From positions 8,556,001-8,620,000 of the forward strand of contig JAGVVL010000001.1 of NCBI GenBank assembly GCA_018287875.1: a stretch of 64,000 nucleotides of DNA. Direction: 5' to 3'. The translations under genes were made by a program, and so were the position numbers. Positions 1-9,600 of this stretch are shown in pieces. The stretch is from Nigrospora sphaerica (taxonomy: Eukaryota > Ascomycota > Sordariomycetes > Amphisphaeriales > Apiosporaceae). The first letter of the stretch is position 1, and each line of letters starts with the position of its first letter. The notes beneath the pieces were generated by a model. That model was given only the letters and a program-made list of their open reading frames with translations. It was not told the DNA's origin and made no database searches.

Positions 1-672
1 CTAACTTGAAAGCAAGTCTTCTATGGCGTAGAAAGAAACGTACTTGCCCTTCGAAAGTGGTTGGAGAAGATGCCTCGTCTACTTGGCAACATTTTAAGCT
101 GCGCTTGAGGCTACGTTCCAGGCTGATTTCGGGCTGCGCCTCCGGCCGACCCCTCATCAGCGGCCAACGAAAATGCCTTGCTTACTTGGCAGTCTTTCAA
201 GCTGTGCCTGAGGCTGTGTTATAGGCTGATATCGGGCTGGCCTCCGGCTGTCCCCGTCGTTACGCATGGCCGAAGTCCTTTCGCCCCGCCACCAAGCCCC
301 AAGCAACATTCATCACAACGACTTCTGTAATGATCCAGCGTTGTGGAGAGTCCAGTACGGGCAGGCCGCATCACATTGGCCATTGGCCTACACGAGCTTG
401 TCCGTTCGTTGAAGACAGTCGACGATGTCAAGCTTTAGGGCGGCTGGACATTCGCTAGATCCTCCTGGACACACTGAGACGATCGACCACCTCATAAACG
501 GGCACCATAGAAAGAATGTCACTACCACACCCAAATCCTCGCACAAAGGCAAGTTCTTTTTAAACCTCCCATCGTATCACTCGGTGGCCGTGGCTATTGG
601 ATTTAGTGAGAACACGCCGTCTGTTGCCGGCACAATGATGGTAGCTTACAGTTTTCAGGTTATTCCGCAGCA
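1..672. other. Intergenic stretch with an imperfect tandem repeat
   Basis: No convincing coding sequence is seen. The first 265 bases hold two diverged copies of a roughly 100-bp unit (listed separately). The rest is mixed-composition sequence leading into the open frame at 673. The true 5' end of the next gene could lie in this stretch if it has an unseen first exon. Confidence 0.5.
71..265. repeat. Two-copy imperfect direct repeat, period about 103 bp
   Basis: The block starting near 71 (TGCCTCGTCTACTTGGC) recurs near 174 (TGCCTTGCTTACTTGGC). Similarity continues through AAGCTG.GC.TGAGGCT and GGCTGAT.TCGGGCTG to CCTCCGGC. Many differences are C/T or G/A transitions, as expected of old duplicated DNA, possibly RIP-affected. 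No protein similarity is recognised. Confidence 0.6.
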
Positions 673-3600
673 TTGCACAGTACCAAAGATTTGGCATGCG
701 ATCTCCCCTCCGTCGCCCGAGCGTTACATGAGCCAAAAGGTCGCGCCCATGCCCCACACACGACGACACAAGATGGACCGAGCCGAGATACCGAGTCCCT
801 AGAATCACTGTCGAATCGAACAAGCGTTGGGTCCGTCGGCACTGGACAAGACCATGCTACAGCAGACCCAAGTGGCTATCTCCCCCAGGCTTGTATCATA
901 GTCTCCGCGCCATCGTCAGATTCAAATCCCATCAAGACCCCATGCGTGCCCATCGAACAGAAAACATACCGGTGCACGGATAATACGACAAGTGAGGTGG
1001 CAAACCCTCAAACGACGGATGCGTTTTCTCCGGAGACAACGCTGCCTGCGCCCACGGATGCCCCTTGTCCCACCCTTAGCAGCTCTGGAGATAGCTATAT
1101 AGTAAAGTTCTCTGGACTTGGAAAAGAATGGCTCTGGTATCCTCTTCGGCCTGTCCAGTCGGCCAACTTCACGGAAAGGGAATATCGCGAGAAGTCCCAG
1201 GACGCTATCACCGCACTTCAGGAAGCTGTTTGCCAAGACCGCGACCTTCAGTGGCTCTCCGTGAAAATTACCTACTCCTATGGTATGGTGGGCGAACCGT
1301 CTCACAAGCCCAAGCCGTCTGTCATTGTCGCTTTGCGGGACCGCCGTTACCTCCAAAAACTTCAACGTCTTTTCCGCAAGAACCTAACAGATGCAGCATA
1401 CTGTGATGCTAGCACCACCATCTCACGACTGTTCAAACGACCAAGGAGGGAGTCCGCTCAGCTTTCGTTCAGGCTGGTGTACCAGGAGGGCGAGACGCAA
1501 AGGCAGGCCTCGGACACGTCCGCTGAAGTTCTGCCACGGTTCCCCGGGACCTTCTGTGGAGCAATTGTCCGCCACGGAGGCCAACAAGCGACAGTAGCAC
1601 TTTCTCTTGCAGTTGATGGCACTCAGTTTCTTCTCACCGTTGGTCATCTTTTTCCCTCGCCATACCAAGATCCAGAGGAGTCCGGTCGAGACCTGAGACC
1701 TACCGCATCGTCAGAGTCCGACAATCAAGAACTTGTTTCCAATGACGACGTGGACGATTACGAGTACGACGACAGCGACGTTGAAAGCGACAGCGACATT
1801 GACAGCGACGTTGACAGCGATGAAGACGGGTACGGCGAAGAAGACGACAGCCAACCGATTAGCCATGCGGATAAGAGTGAAGTCGTCGACGCCGCACCAC
1901 AGTTCTCGTTCGGAAGCACAATTCCAGAAAAGCATCATGGGTATAGAGTGGACATCCCAGCTCGCAACCATCATTCGCAGCCAGATCTTGACTTTGCTTT
2001 GGTGCAAGTCGATATATCTGCAGGAGTCTCGAAGAATGCCAACCTATTTTATCCCAGCGGAGCCGCAGGGCCACCAGCGTCCATTGAGTCTGTGGCCCCG
2101 AGCCCTAGGAAGCTTGGTGCGAGGGTTTTCGTGGTCTCCGGAGCAAGCGGGTTACGCGGCGGCTGTATAATTGACAGGTTCAGCTACCTTGGGTCGAAAC
2201 CAGGGAAACAAATGTGCAGAGGGTGGACCGTGATACTTGATTCGGGATATGGTAAGTTGGGCATAAGCTGACCTATTGTAATATACTGACCACAGCATAG
2301 AAGTTCGTCCCGGGGACTGCGGCTCCATCATTGTGGACCAAGAAACTCGCGATGCCTATGGGTATCTGACTGCTTCTGACGCCAATGGCCATGCATTTGT
2401 GGTGCCTATGATTCACGCCATTGAACAGATCAAAGAGTTGTTGGATGCAAGCGACGTGTCCTTGACCATACCAGGCGTGGATACAGTACCAGAACCCAGG
2501 CCATTGCATGCCCCAACGAAAATCAGCGAGATGACGACTTTGGCCGAGCAGGTTGCTCTTCCCAATCACCCCGGAACATTCCATCAACAAGAACACATGT
2601 CCGTCGCGGCTCAAACTACTCATTCACACATCGGAACAGAATCGCCATCACAGTCCTGCGCACGAGATGATCAGGCAAATCAGGATAGCACAAATGACGA
2701 GAACTCGTCAGAAGAGCAGCCCTGGGGGGGGCAGCGGGAGCCGGACGAGGGCAAGCGGGTCAAGGCCGATGAGATATACCAACGGGCGCTTCAAACATTG
2801 AAGAAAGCACGCAGGCCAGACCACACCTCAACACTCGATACCCTCAACAACCCAGGCAGCCTCTACAGAGACCAGGGCAAGCGGGACACTCAAATTGGGC
2901 AAGAGTCGGATGAATTCAACAGCAAGATTCATCTAGGCAAGCGCGCCGTGGCGAATCAGGGCTTAGATGCTTTTTACCAACGGATGATGGAGCAAATCCG
3001 GACATCGGAGGTCGCCGAGCTCTGTGTGCAGGTGCTTGCTTTCGTTACAACGACCTATCGTCCACCTTCACTTACCGAGCTTACCACGTTTATCGAGAAA
3101 GATGGCAGTAAAGTGGAAGATACCGAATCACTCGAGGAGATTATCGGCCTTTGCGGCTCGTTCCTAACCGTGCGCGAGGAAACAGTCTACTTCGTCCACC
3201 AATCAGCGAAGGATTTCTTGACGAAGGAGCAGTCAACCATCCTTTCCCCCGAACAGCAGGCCGCCATTCACGGCCGGATCTTCTTTAAGTCTATCGAGGC
3301 CATGTCCCAGACACTGAAACGCGACATCTACGGACTACAGGACCCAGGCTTCCCTACCGATGATGTCCCTCGGCGGAGACCTGATCCAGATCCATTAGCG
3401 GCAACAGGATACTCCTGTGTCTACTGGGTGGACCACTTCATCGATGCCAGCAAGGCTTCGAGGAAGAACGACAGCGTACAGGAGTACGAGACAGTCGACA
3501 GGTTCCTGCGGGGCAAGGGACTTTACTGGATTGAGTCGTTAAGTCTACTGCGGAGAATGTCAGAAGGGATGCTCGCACTAGAAAAGCTGCTACGGCATTT

Positions 3601-4954
3601 ACAGGTAAGTCTATGCACTTCTATTACACCTGTTTCCTACAGAGCTAATAGTATGAAGGGCCAATCTAGGGCTACTGAGCTTCGGGAGCTCGTGAAAGAC
3701 GCCTACCGCTTTATACAAGCCTTCCGGCCGGTGATCGAGAGCCGGCCGCTTCAAGTGTACGCTTCGGCGCTCGCTTTTAGCCCAACAAAGAGCCTGATAA
3801 GCAGATTGTTTGCCCACGAGATGCCGCAGTGGTTTGAGTGCGAAACCCCGTTGGCGGAGCAATGGAGCCCGTGCGACGCCGTCCTTGAGGGCCACACTGA
3901 TTGGGTCACCTCGGCGGCCTTCTCACCGGACGGGCGGCGCGTCGTCTCGGCGTCCTGGGATAAGACCGTCCGGCTCTGGGACGCGCAGACGGGCAAGTAC
4001 GACGCCGTCCTCGAGGGCCATATCGATATCGTTAATTCGGCGACCTTCTCGGCCGACGGGCGGCGCGTCGCGTCGGCCTCGGACGACCACACCGTCCGGC
4101 TCTGGGACGCGCAGACGGGCGCGTGTGACGCCGTCCTCGAGGGCCACACTAAATGGGTTAGCTCGGCGGCCTTCTCACCGGACGGGCGGCGCGTCGTCTC
4201 GGCGTCCTGGGATAAGACCGTCCGGCTCTGGGACGCGCAGACGGGCAAGTACGACGCCGTCCTCGAGGGCCATATCGATATCGTTAATTCGGCGGCCTTC
4301 TCAGCCGACGGGCGGCGCGTCGCATCGGCCTCGGACGACCACACCGTCCGGCTCTGGGACGCACAGACGGGCGCGTGCGACGCCGTCCTCGAGGGCCATA
4401 CTAAATGGGTTGGCTCGGCGGCCTTCTCACCGGACGGGCGGCGCGTCGTCTCGGCGTCCTTTGATAAGACCGTCCGGCTCTGGGACGCGCAGACGGGCAG
4501 GTGCGACGTCGCCCTCGAGGGCCATACTCGTTCGGTCATCTCGGCAGCCTTCTCACCGGATGGGCGGCGCATCGTCTCGGCGTCCTGGGATAAGACCGTC
4601 CGGCTCTGGGACGCGCAGACGGGCAAGTGTGAGGCGATATACAACGCCGGCGACACCTCTTCCGTCTCGTTCGACCCGACCGGCACGCTTATCTTCACCA
4701 ACGCTCGCATCATTCCTATCGACGACGCGTTACAGCTTGATTCCGGTCGCCACCCATCGAGGCCCGCCGACCCGTGCGACTATGGTCTTAGCCCGGACGG
4801 CGTCTGGATTGAGAAACAGTCACAGCCGGTCCTCTGGCTCCCTCCGGAGTACCGACCGCGCTGCTCCGCCGTTACTACTACGGATAGAGGCGTAAGCCTC
4901 GTTCTCGGCTGCGACTCAGGCCGTGTCTGCCTCCTTCATTTTCCCCCTCTTTAG
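673..4954 (+). CDS. Chimeric STAND/HNWD-like protein: protease-like domain, winged helix and six WD40 repeats, no NACHT
   Basis: Two exons, 673-2251 and 2301-4954, give about 1,410 aa; the 49-bp intron (GTAAGT...CATAG) is needed to keep the frame. Residues about 300-560 resemble a trypsin-fold peptidase: His325 in TVGHLF, Asp440 in DLDFALV, and Cys533 in GDCGS where serine proteases have GDSGG. An Asp/Glu-rich insert (about 355-400) separates His from Asp. A low-complexity linker follows, then about 1.5 degenerate kinesin-light-chain-type TPRs (nt 2765-2885). Next is the winged-helix region that follows NACHT in HET-E/HNWD proteins ([22 protein letters not shown]), and six 42-aa WD40 repeats. 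No P-loop or other NTPase motif is visible, so the switch domain appears deleted. Family knowledge suggests nonself recognition; activity of this form is unknown. A second intron at 3605-3658 (54 bp, frame-neutral) is possible. The start is the first Met of the open frame and is uncertain. Confidence 0.75.
3872..4627 (+). repeat. Six tandem 126-bp WD40 repeats with 252-bp higher-order periodicity
   Basis: Units start at 3872, 3998, 4124, 4250, 4376 and 4502; each encodes 42 aa ending in [10 protein letters not shown]. Units 1+2 and 3+4 are nearly identical at the DNA level, so a 252-bp pair has been duplicated. Differences sit mostly at a few sites: after EGH (TDW, IDI, TKW, TRS) and in SAS(W/D/F)DK/H. 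These resemble the variable positions known for HET-d/HET-e/HNWD WD40 repeats. A degenerate seventh unit follows. Confidence 0.9.
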
Positions 4955-5447
4955 GTCTTACTCTATTATACCCCATCTCGTCTCCTCTCCTTTTCTTCTC
5001 TCTCTGTGAAAGAGTGTCCTGGTGGGTGTTGTACATCTATAATCCTCGCACTGCCGACGCCGAATCGTCGAGAAAGTACCGCCGGCGGACGACTTATAGG
5101 TTGAAGAGAGAAGGCGGTGTTCTGGAGGCCGAATCTGGCAAGCGCGGGATCCCGTTTTTCAATGGCCTGGCACCGTGGGGGCCAATCCTGGTTATGGTCC
5201 CTCTCTAGTACTAGGTATCTCCGCCTCACTACGCCATACCCGCCACTAGATCTGTACCTGGAGTAGCGCCGGTCGGGCTAATTCATCCCATCCCATGCCA
5301 CCCCACCCTTGTGCGCCAGGACTTACACGTACCAAAGGTGTGCAGATCCTATCAAGTCAGGTATTCATGAGCCATGTCATCCGTCTCTTCGTCCCGTCGC
5401 GACAGGTTGACGCACCACCCCCTCCATTCGCCGCAGCAACGCGCATC
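4955..5447. other. Intergenic spacer
   Basis: A pyrimidine-rich stretch directly follows the stop of the WD40 gene (4955-5010) and probably belongs to its 3' end. The open frame of the next gene begins at 5295, but the start at 5448 is preferred, so 5295-5447 is probably leader. No other gene is recognised. Confidence 0.5.
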
Positions 5448-6378
5448 ATGTCCCGCCGCGGTACCAAGGCCGTCGCCGATGAGGCGCCCGAGGCCTTCGA
5501 GTACAACCGCGACGCGCTCGTGGGGTTCGTGAAGCGGCACTACGAGCTGCTGGTCCGTATGGGCCATCTGGTGCCGGCGGCGGTGCAGCAGCCGCCGGCT
5601 ACGGGCTGGTCGGACGCGGCGCTGAACGTCGAGGCGCTGCGGGCGCTGGGCCGCGACGAGGTCGTCATAGACCTGCTGCGTCATCTGCCGTACGCTCGCG
5701 CCGGCGCGCCCGGCACCGAGGGCGAGGCCAACGACGCCGCCGTGCACTACGAGACCTTTGCGCTGTCGTACCTGCGCGCCCACTGGCAACCCGACCAGGA
5801 CGACGTTGACGACGACGACGGCGGCGACGACAGCGACGGCGGCGACATGCCCTGGCACCAACTGCCGCTCGCCATGCTCGGCCTCGCGCCCTTCGACGGG
5901 CCCATGGACGCCCACCTGATCTCGCTCACCCGCGACGAGGCCCAGGTCGGCACCGTCTGGATCGTCGACACCCAGCGCGGCTGCATCTACCCGCACGGCG
6001 ACGAGTACTTCCTGCACAGCAAGGCGCCGCGCGAGGCCAGGCAGAAGCCCTGGTTGCGCGCCAAGGCCGTCTCCTTCCAGACCTACTTCGACAGGATCCA
6101 CAAGGACATCTCGTCACTGAAGTTCGTCCCCGTGCCCGCCGCTGGCAATTTCGGACCCGCCATCTGCGCCCCGAACGACACCGAGGCCGCGGTAAGTGCA
6201 GGACCAGACGCTGTCCGCCCCGTGAACATGCATTTTGACTCGTGGATAGACTATTAAAAACCTGTACCAGGAATACGGGTGGCCTGATGCATTCCGAAAG
6301 GAGGACTTCCTCCCCCCCGCCGTGGCAGTGCGTACAACTATCATGGACGACCAATACGACTGGTCGGATGCCGAGTGA
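5448..6378 (+). CDS. SUKH (SMI1/KNR4)-like protein candidate
   Basis: Two exons, 5448-6191 and 6250-6378, give 290 aa. The 58-bp intron (GTAAGT...GATAG, phase 0) removes an in-frame stop, and exon 2 continues with an acidic tail ending DWSDAE. The start MSRRGTKAV is chosen over an upstream ATG at 5295 because the intervening sequence looks like leader. An N-terminal helical part (YNRDALVGFVKRHYELL, DEVVIDLLRHLPY) leads to an Asp-rich loop. Then comes HLISLTRDEAQVGTVWIVDT...GCIYPHG...SFQTYFDRI, a pattern like the SMI1/KNR4 (SUKH) core: a strand giving 'TVWIVDT', a short hairpin, and an 'aSFqtyfd' helix. The SUKH assignment is my inference from pattern. The gene looks intact and lies directly beside the chitinase-nuclease locus. 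In bacteria SUKH proteins are often immunity factors for neighbouring nuclease toxins; in yeast Knr4/Smi1 acts in cell-wall signalling. Confidence 0.6.
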
Positions 6379-6451
6379 ACGCACCTGGCCATGATTCCAT
6401 TATCCGTACTCACGGGCCATCGTATAATAGTGATGGAATAACGGGACAACA

Positions 6452-6690
6452 TCAGTCCGTCCCAAAACAATAGAAAGTACTGGGCCAGAATTTCGTGCCG
6501 CAGTTCTCCCCCTGGCTTCCCAGAACGGGATTCAAGGCGTATAACCTCGCCAATTCGATGCCGTTGTCGTTCGCGAGATGCCAGCACGATCCCCCAGACT
6601 GCACCTCGGCAAATTTGGTACAGTTTTTCGGGATTCCCTCCTGCGTGGCTGTAGGTTTCGGCGGCGCCGCTTTCGTCGTCGTCGCCGCTG
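6452..6690 (-). pseudogene. Truncated LysM-domain fragment, reversed relative to the chitinase
   Basis: Read on the minus strand, about 75 codons encode a Thr/Pro/Ala linker (TTTKAAPPKPTATQEGIP). A LysM domain follows, with the expected features: CTKF, SGGSCWHLAND.GI, LYALNPV, ENCG, and WPSTFYCFG before a TGA at 6452-6454. The stop directly after the domain fits the C-terminus of a multi-LysM secreted protein. Upstream on the same strand the frame runs into the chitinase exons, and no signal peptide or earlier LysM is seen, so the 5' part is missing. LysM genes often neighbour subgroup-C chitinases. A functional short gene with a distant first exon cannot be fully excluded. Confidence 0.6.
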
Positions 6691-6694
6691 CCAG

Positions 6695-9600
6695 TACGGC
6701 GTCGCGGGGAAGCAGAAGCGTCCCCTGGACGTCTGCTGCTCCAAGCATGGGTAAGTCCTGCCGTGCCGCGTTCGAAGGCCGGAGCCGGCTACGGACCATC
6801 AGCGGAGTACTCATCGCCGTGTGATAGCTTCTGCGGTTCCACCTCCGACTTCTGCGACGCCGGGTGCCAGACGGGCTTCGGCGGCTGCGGCGATGTGAAG
6901 CGTCCGTCCTGTAGCAAGGACGGGGGCAGCATCAGCAAGCGCTCCGTCGGGTACTACGAGTTTTGGGCCAACACGCGGTCCTGCCAGGCCGTCTCGCCCG
7001 AGGACCTCAACCTCGATGGACTGACACACATCAATTTCGCTTTCGTCTTCTTCGACCCGGCCACGTTCCAGATCATCCCCATGGATAAGAACGCCGGTTC
7101 TCTGCTGAATCGTTTTACCAAACTGAAAGAGACCAAAGCAGGCCTGCAGACGTGGGTGAGCGTGGGCGGCTGGTCCTTCAACGACCGTGAGTGCTTTCCC
7201 CTTCCCCTCTTCGGACCCAGGCCTCGCTGTTCCCGCTTTCTTGACTCGAGACCGAGAGCGCCACGAAAGCCGACATACCTGGTTTATCTTTTCTAGCCGG
7301 CCCGTACCAGAAAGCCTTCAGCACCATGGCTTCAACGGCGGCGAACCGGAAGACGTTCATCGATGGTGTGATAAAATTCATGCAGACCTATGGCTTCGAC
7401 GGCATGGACATGGATTGGGAGTATCCGACCTCAGGTATTTACATTTGCCCAAATTCCCCTGCGAGGTGACAGTTGTTGTTTAACGTATTCCCCTTACTCG
7501 CCAGACGACCGCGGCGGTGCCCCTGAAGACACCGCAAACTTTGTCCTTTTAGCCAAGGACATCAAAGCGGCTTTTGGTACCCGCTACGGCTACTCGATGA
7601 CGCTGCCGGCGTCTTATTGGTACCTTCAGCACTTCGACCTTGCCGGCATGCAGCCCTATGTCGACTGGTTCAACGTCATGTCGTACGATATCCACGGCGT
7701 GTGGGATGCCTCGTCGAAGTTCGTAGGCGCGAAGATCGCACCGCACACGAACCTCACCGAGATCGATATGGGGTTGGATCTGTTGTGGCGGGCCGGCCTC
7801 AAGCCCGAAAAGGTTGTCCTCGGCCAAGGATGTAAGTCGACGGTTCCTTGTCCCCCTTCCCCTGTTTTCCATACGATATACCCACGGGCCGCGTTACTGA
7901 TCAGGCAATGCGTCGCGACTAGACTACGGCCGCTCGTTTACGCTGAAAGACCCTAAATACAACAAGCTCAACGGGGTCTGTGAGTTCTCCGGTGGTGCCA
8001 AAGAAGGTCCCTGTTCGAAGGCGTCCGGCATCTTGACGTTACAGGAAATCAACGACATCATCAAAGAGAAGAGCCTTAAGCCCTTCAAGGATGATAAGGC
8101 CGGTGTCAAGTGTGAGTGCTTGTTCACAGGCTTGCAAAGCACAAAAGTGGGAGAGGAAGATGCTAACCTCCGTGTGACAAACACAGGGATCCACTGGGAC
8201 AACGACCAGTGGGTGTCGTACGACGACGCCGAAACACTCATGGTGAAGAAAGCGTTTGCGAATTCTCGATGCTTGGGTGAGTTTTTTTTTTCCTGCGCAC
8301 GAGCACGTGCGTGTCTCCATCATGTGCTGACGGCGTACACAGGCGGCTCGATGATCTGGGCCCTGGACCAGGTCGACCAGAACAGCAAGAGTCTGCAGTA
8401 CCCCGATGACTTCTCCGAGGAGGAGATCTCGATGTCCGAAGATATGATCGCGGGCGAGGAGGTCAAGGGCGTCTGCTACACGACCAAGTGCGGCGAGACG
8501 TGCCTAAAGGGCGACCACGAGGCCAGCCAGATGAACGGGCGGCCGGGCTCGCTGTCCAGCATGGACCGCTGCCCCAAGGACAAGTACCGGCGACTTTGCT
8601 GCAACAAGGGCACGACGATGGGAAAGTGCCGCTGGCGAGGATACCGCGGCCTCGGCCTCGCTTGTACGGGCGGCTGCGGCGATTTCGAGACCGAGGTCAC
8701 GCAGAACACGAACCACCACAGCGATATGGAGGACCAGACGTGCAGCGGCGGCACCCAGAGCTACTGCTGCGCCGGCTTCATGCCGCCCATCAGCAAGGAA
8801 CAGATCAAGCAGAAGGTCAAGGACGAGGTCGCCGACGCCGCCATCGCCGCCGCCGCCGCCGAGGCCCTGGCCCTCGAGATGGCCGCCAAGGCGTTTTGCC
8901 GCATTGCCATCACGGCCGCGCTCACGCCGCTGACCTTTATCCCCGTCATCGGTGAGTTTTCGGAGCCGTGGCCCCGTGCTCTCGGACGGGCTTTGCTGAC
9001 TTTTGTGCTTCCCAGGCTGGATCGTCCACCTGGCCGTGCAGGCGGCGGTGCCGGCGCTGTCGAGCCTCTGCGCCAAGGGCATCGCCAAGGCCGGCAAATC
9101 GGTCTTCAAGTTCCGCGGCAAGTCGTTCGACGTGAAGCTGGACAAGCCGCTGTCGACCAAGAAGGACCGCGGCGACCGCGGCGACCACGACAAGGCCGAC
9201 GAGAAGGACGGCGGGCACTGCGCCGTCGGGGCCAAGGGGCTGGCGAAGCGGGCCGTGGTCCGGGCCAAGCTCGAGACGTCAACGCGGACGCTGATCTCGC
9301 GCAAGACGGTGCGGCCCGTGTGCGACGGCAACCTGTACCCGCAGCTGTGCCTGCACTACCGGTCCGTGATCCGGGAGCAGAAGGGCATGGACGCGCTGAA
9401 GTGCACGAGGGCGCGCGGCGGCGGCATCCGGCCGGCCGTGGCCAAGTACAACGCCGACCACAACACCGACTGGATCAACGGCTGGATGCAGCGGCGCGGC
9501 CTCAAGTGCCAGCGCGACGAGTTCCCGCCGGCCGCCGTCTGGCAGGGCCGCGACAACCGGCAGTGGATCGGGCTCGTGCCGGGCCGCCAGAACGGCGGCG

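Noticed and set aside
3751..4713. 320-aa minus-strand ORF opposite the WD40 repeats
   Set aside because: Its periodic text ([20 protein letters not shown]) is just the reverse reading of the 126-bp repeats.
5352..6101. 249-aa minus-strand ORF opposite the SUKH-like gene
   Set aside because: Val/Gly/Arg-rich mirror text; the plus strand has a coherent two-exon gene.
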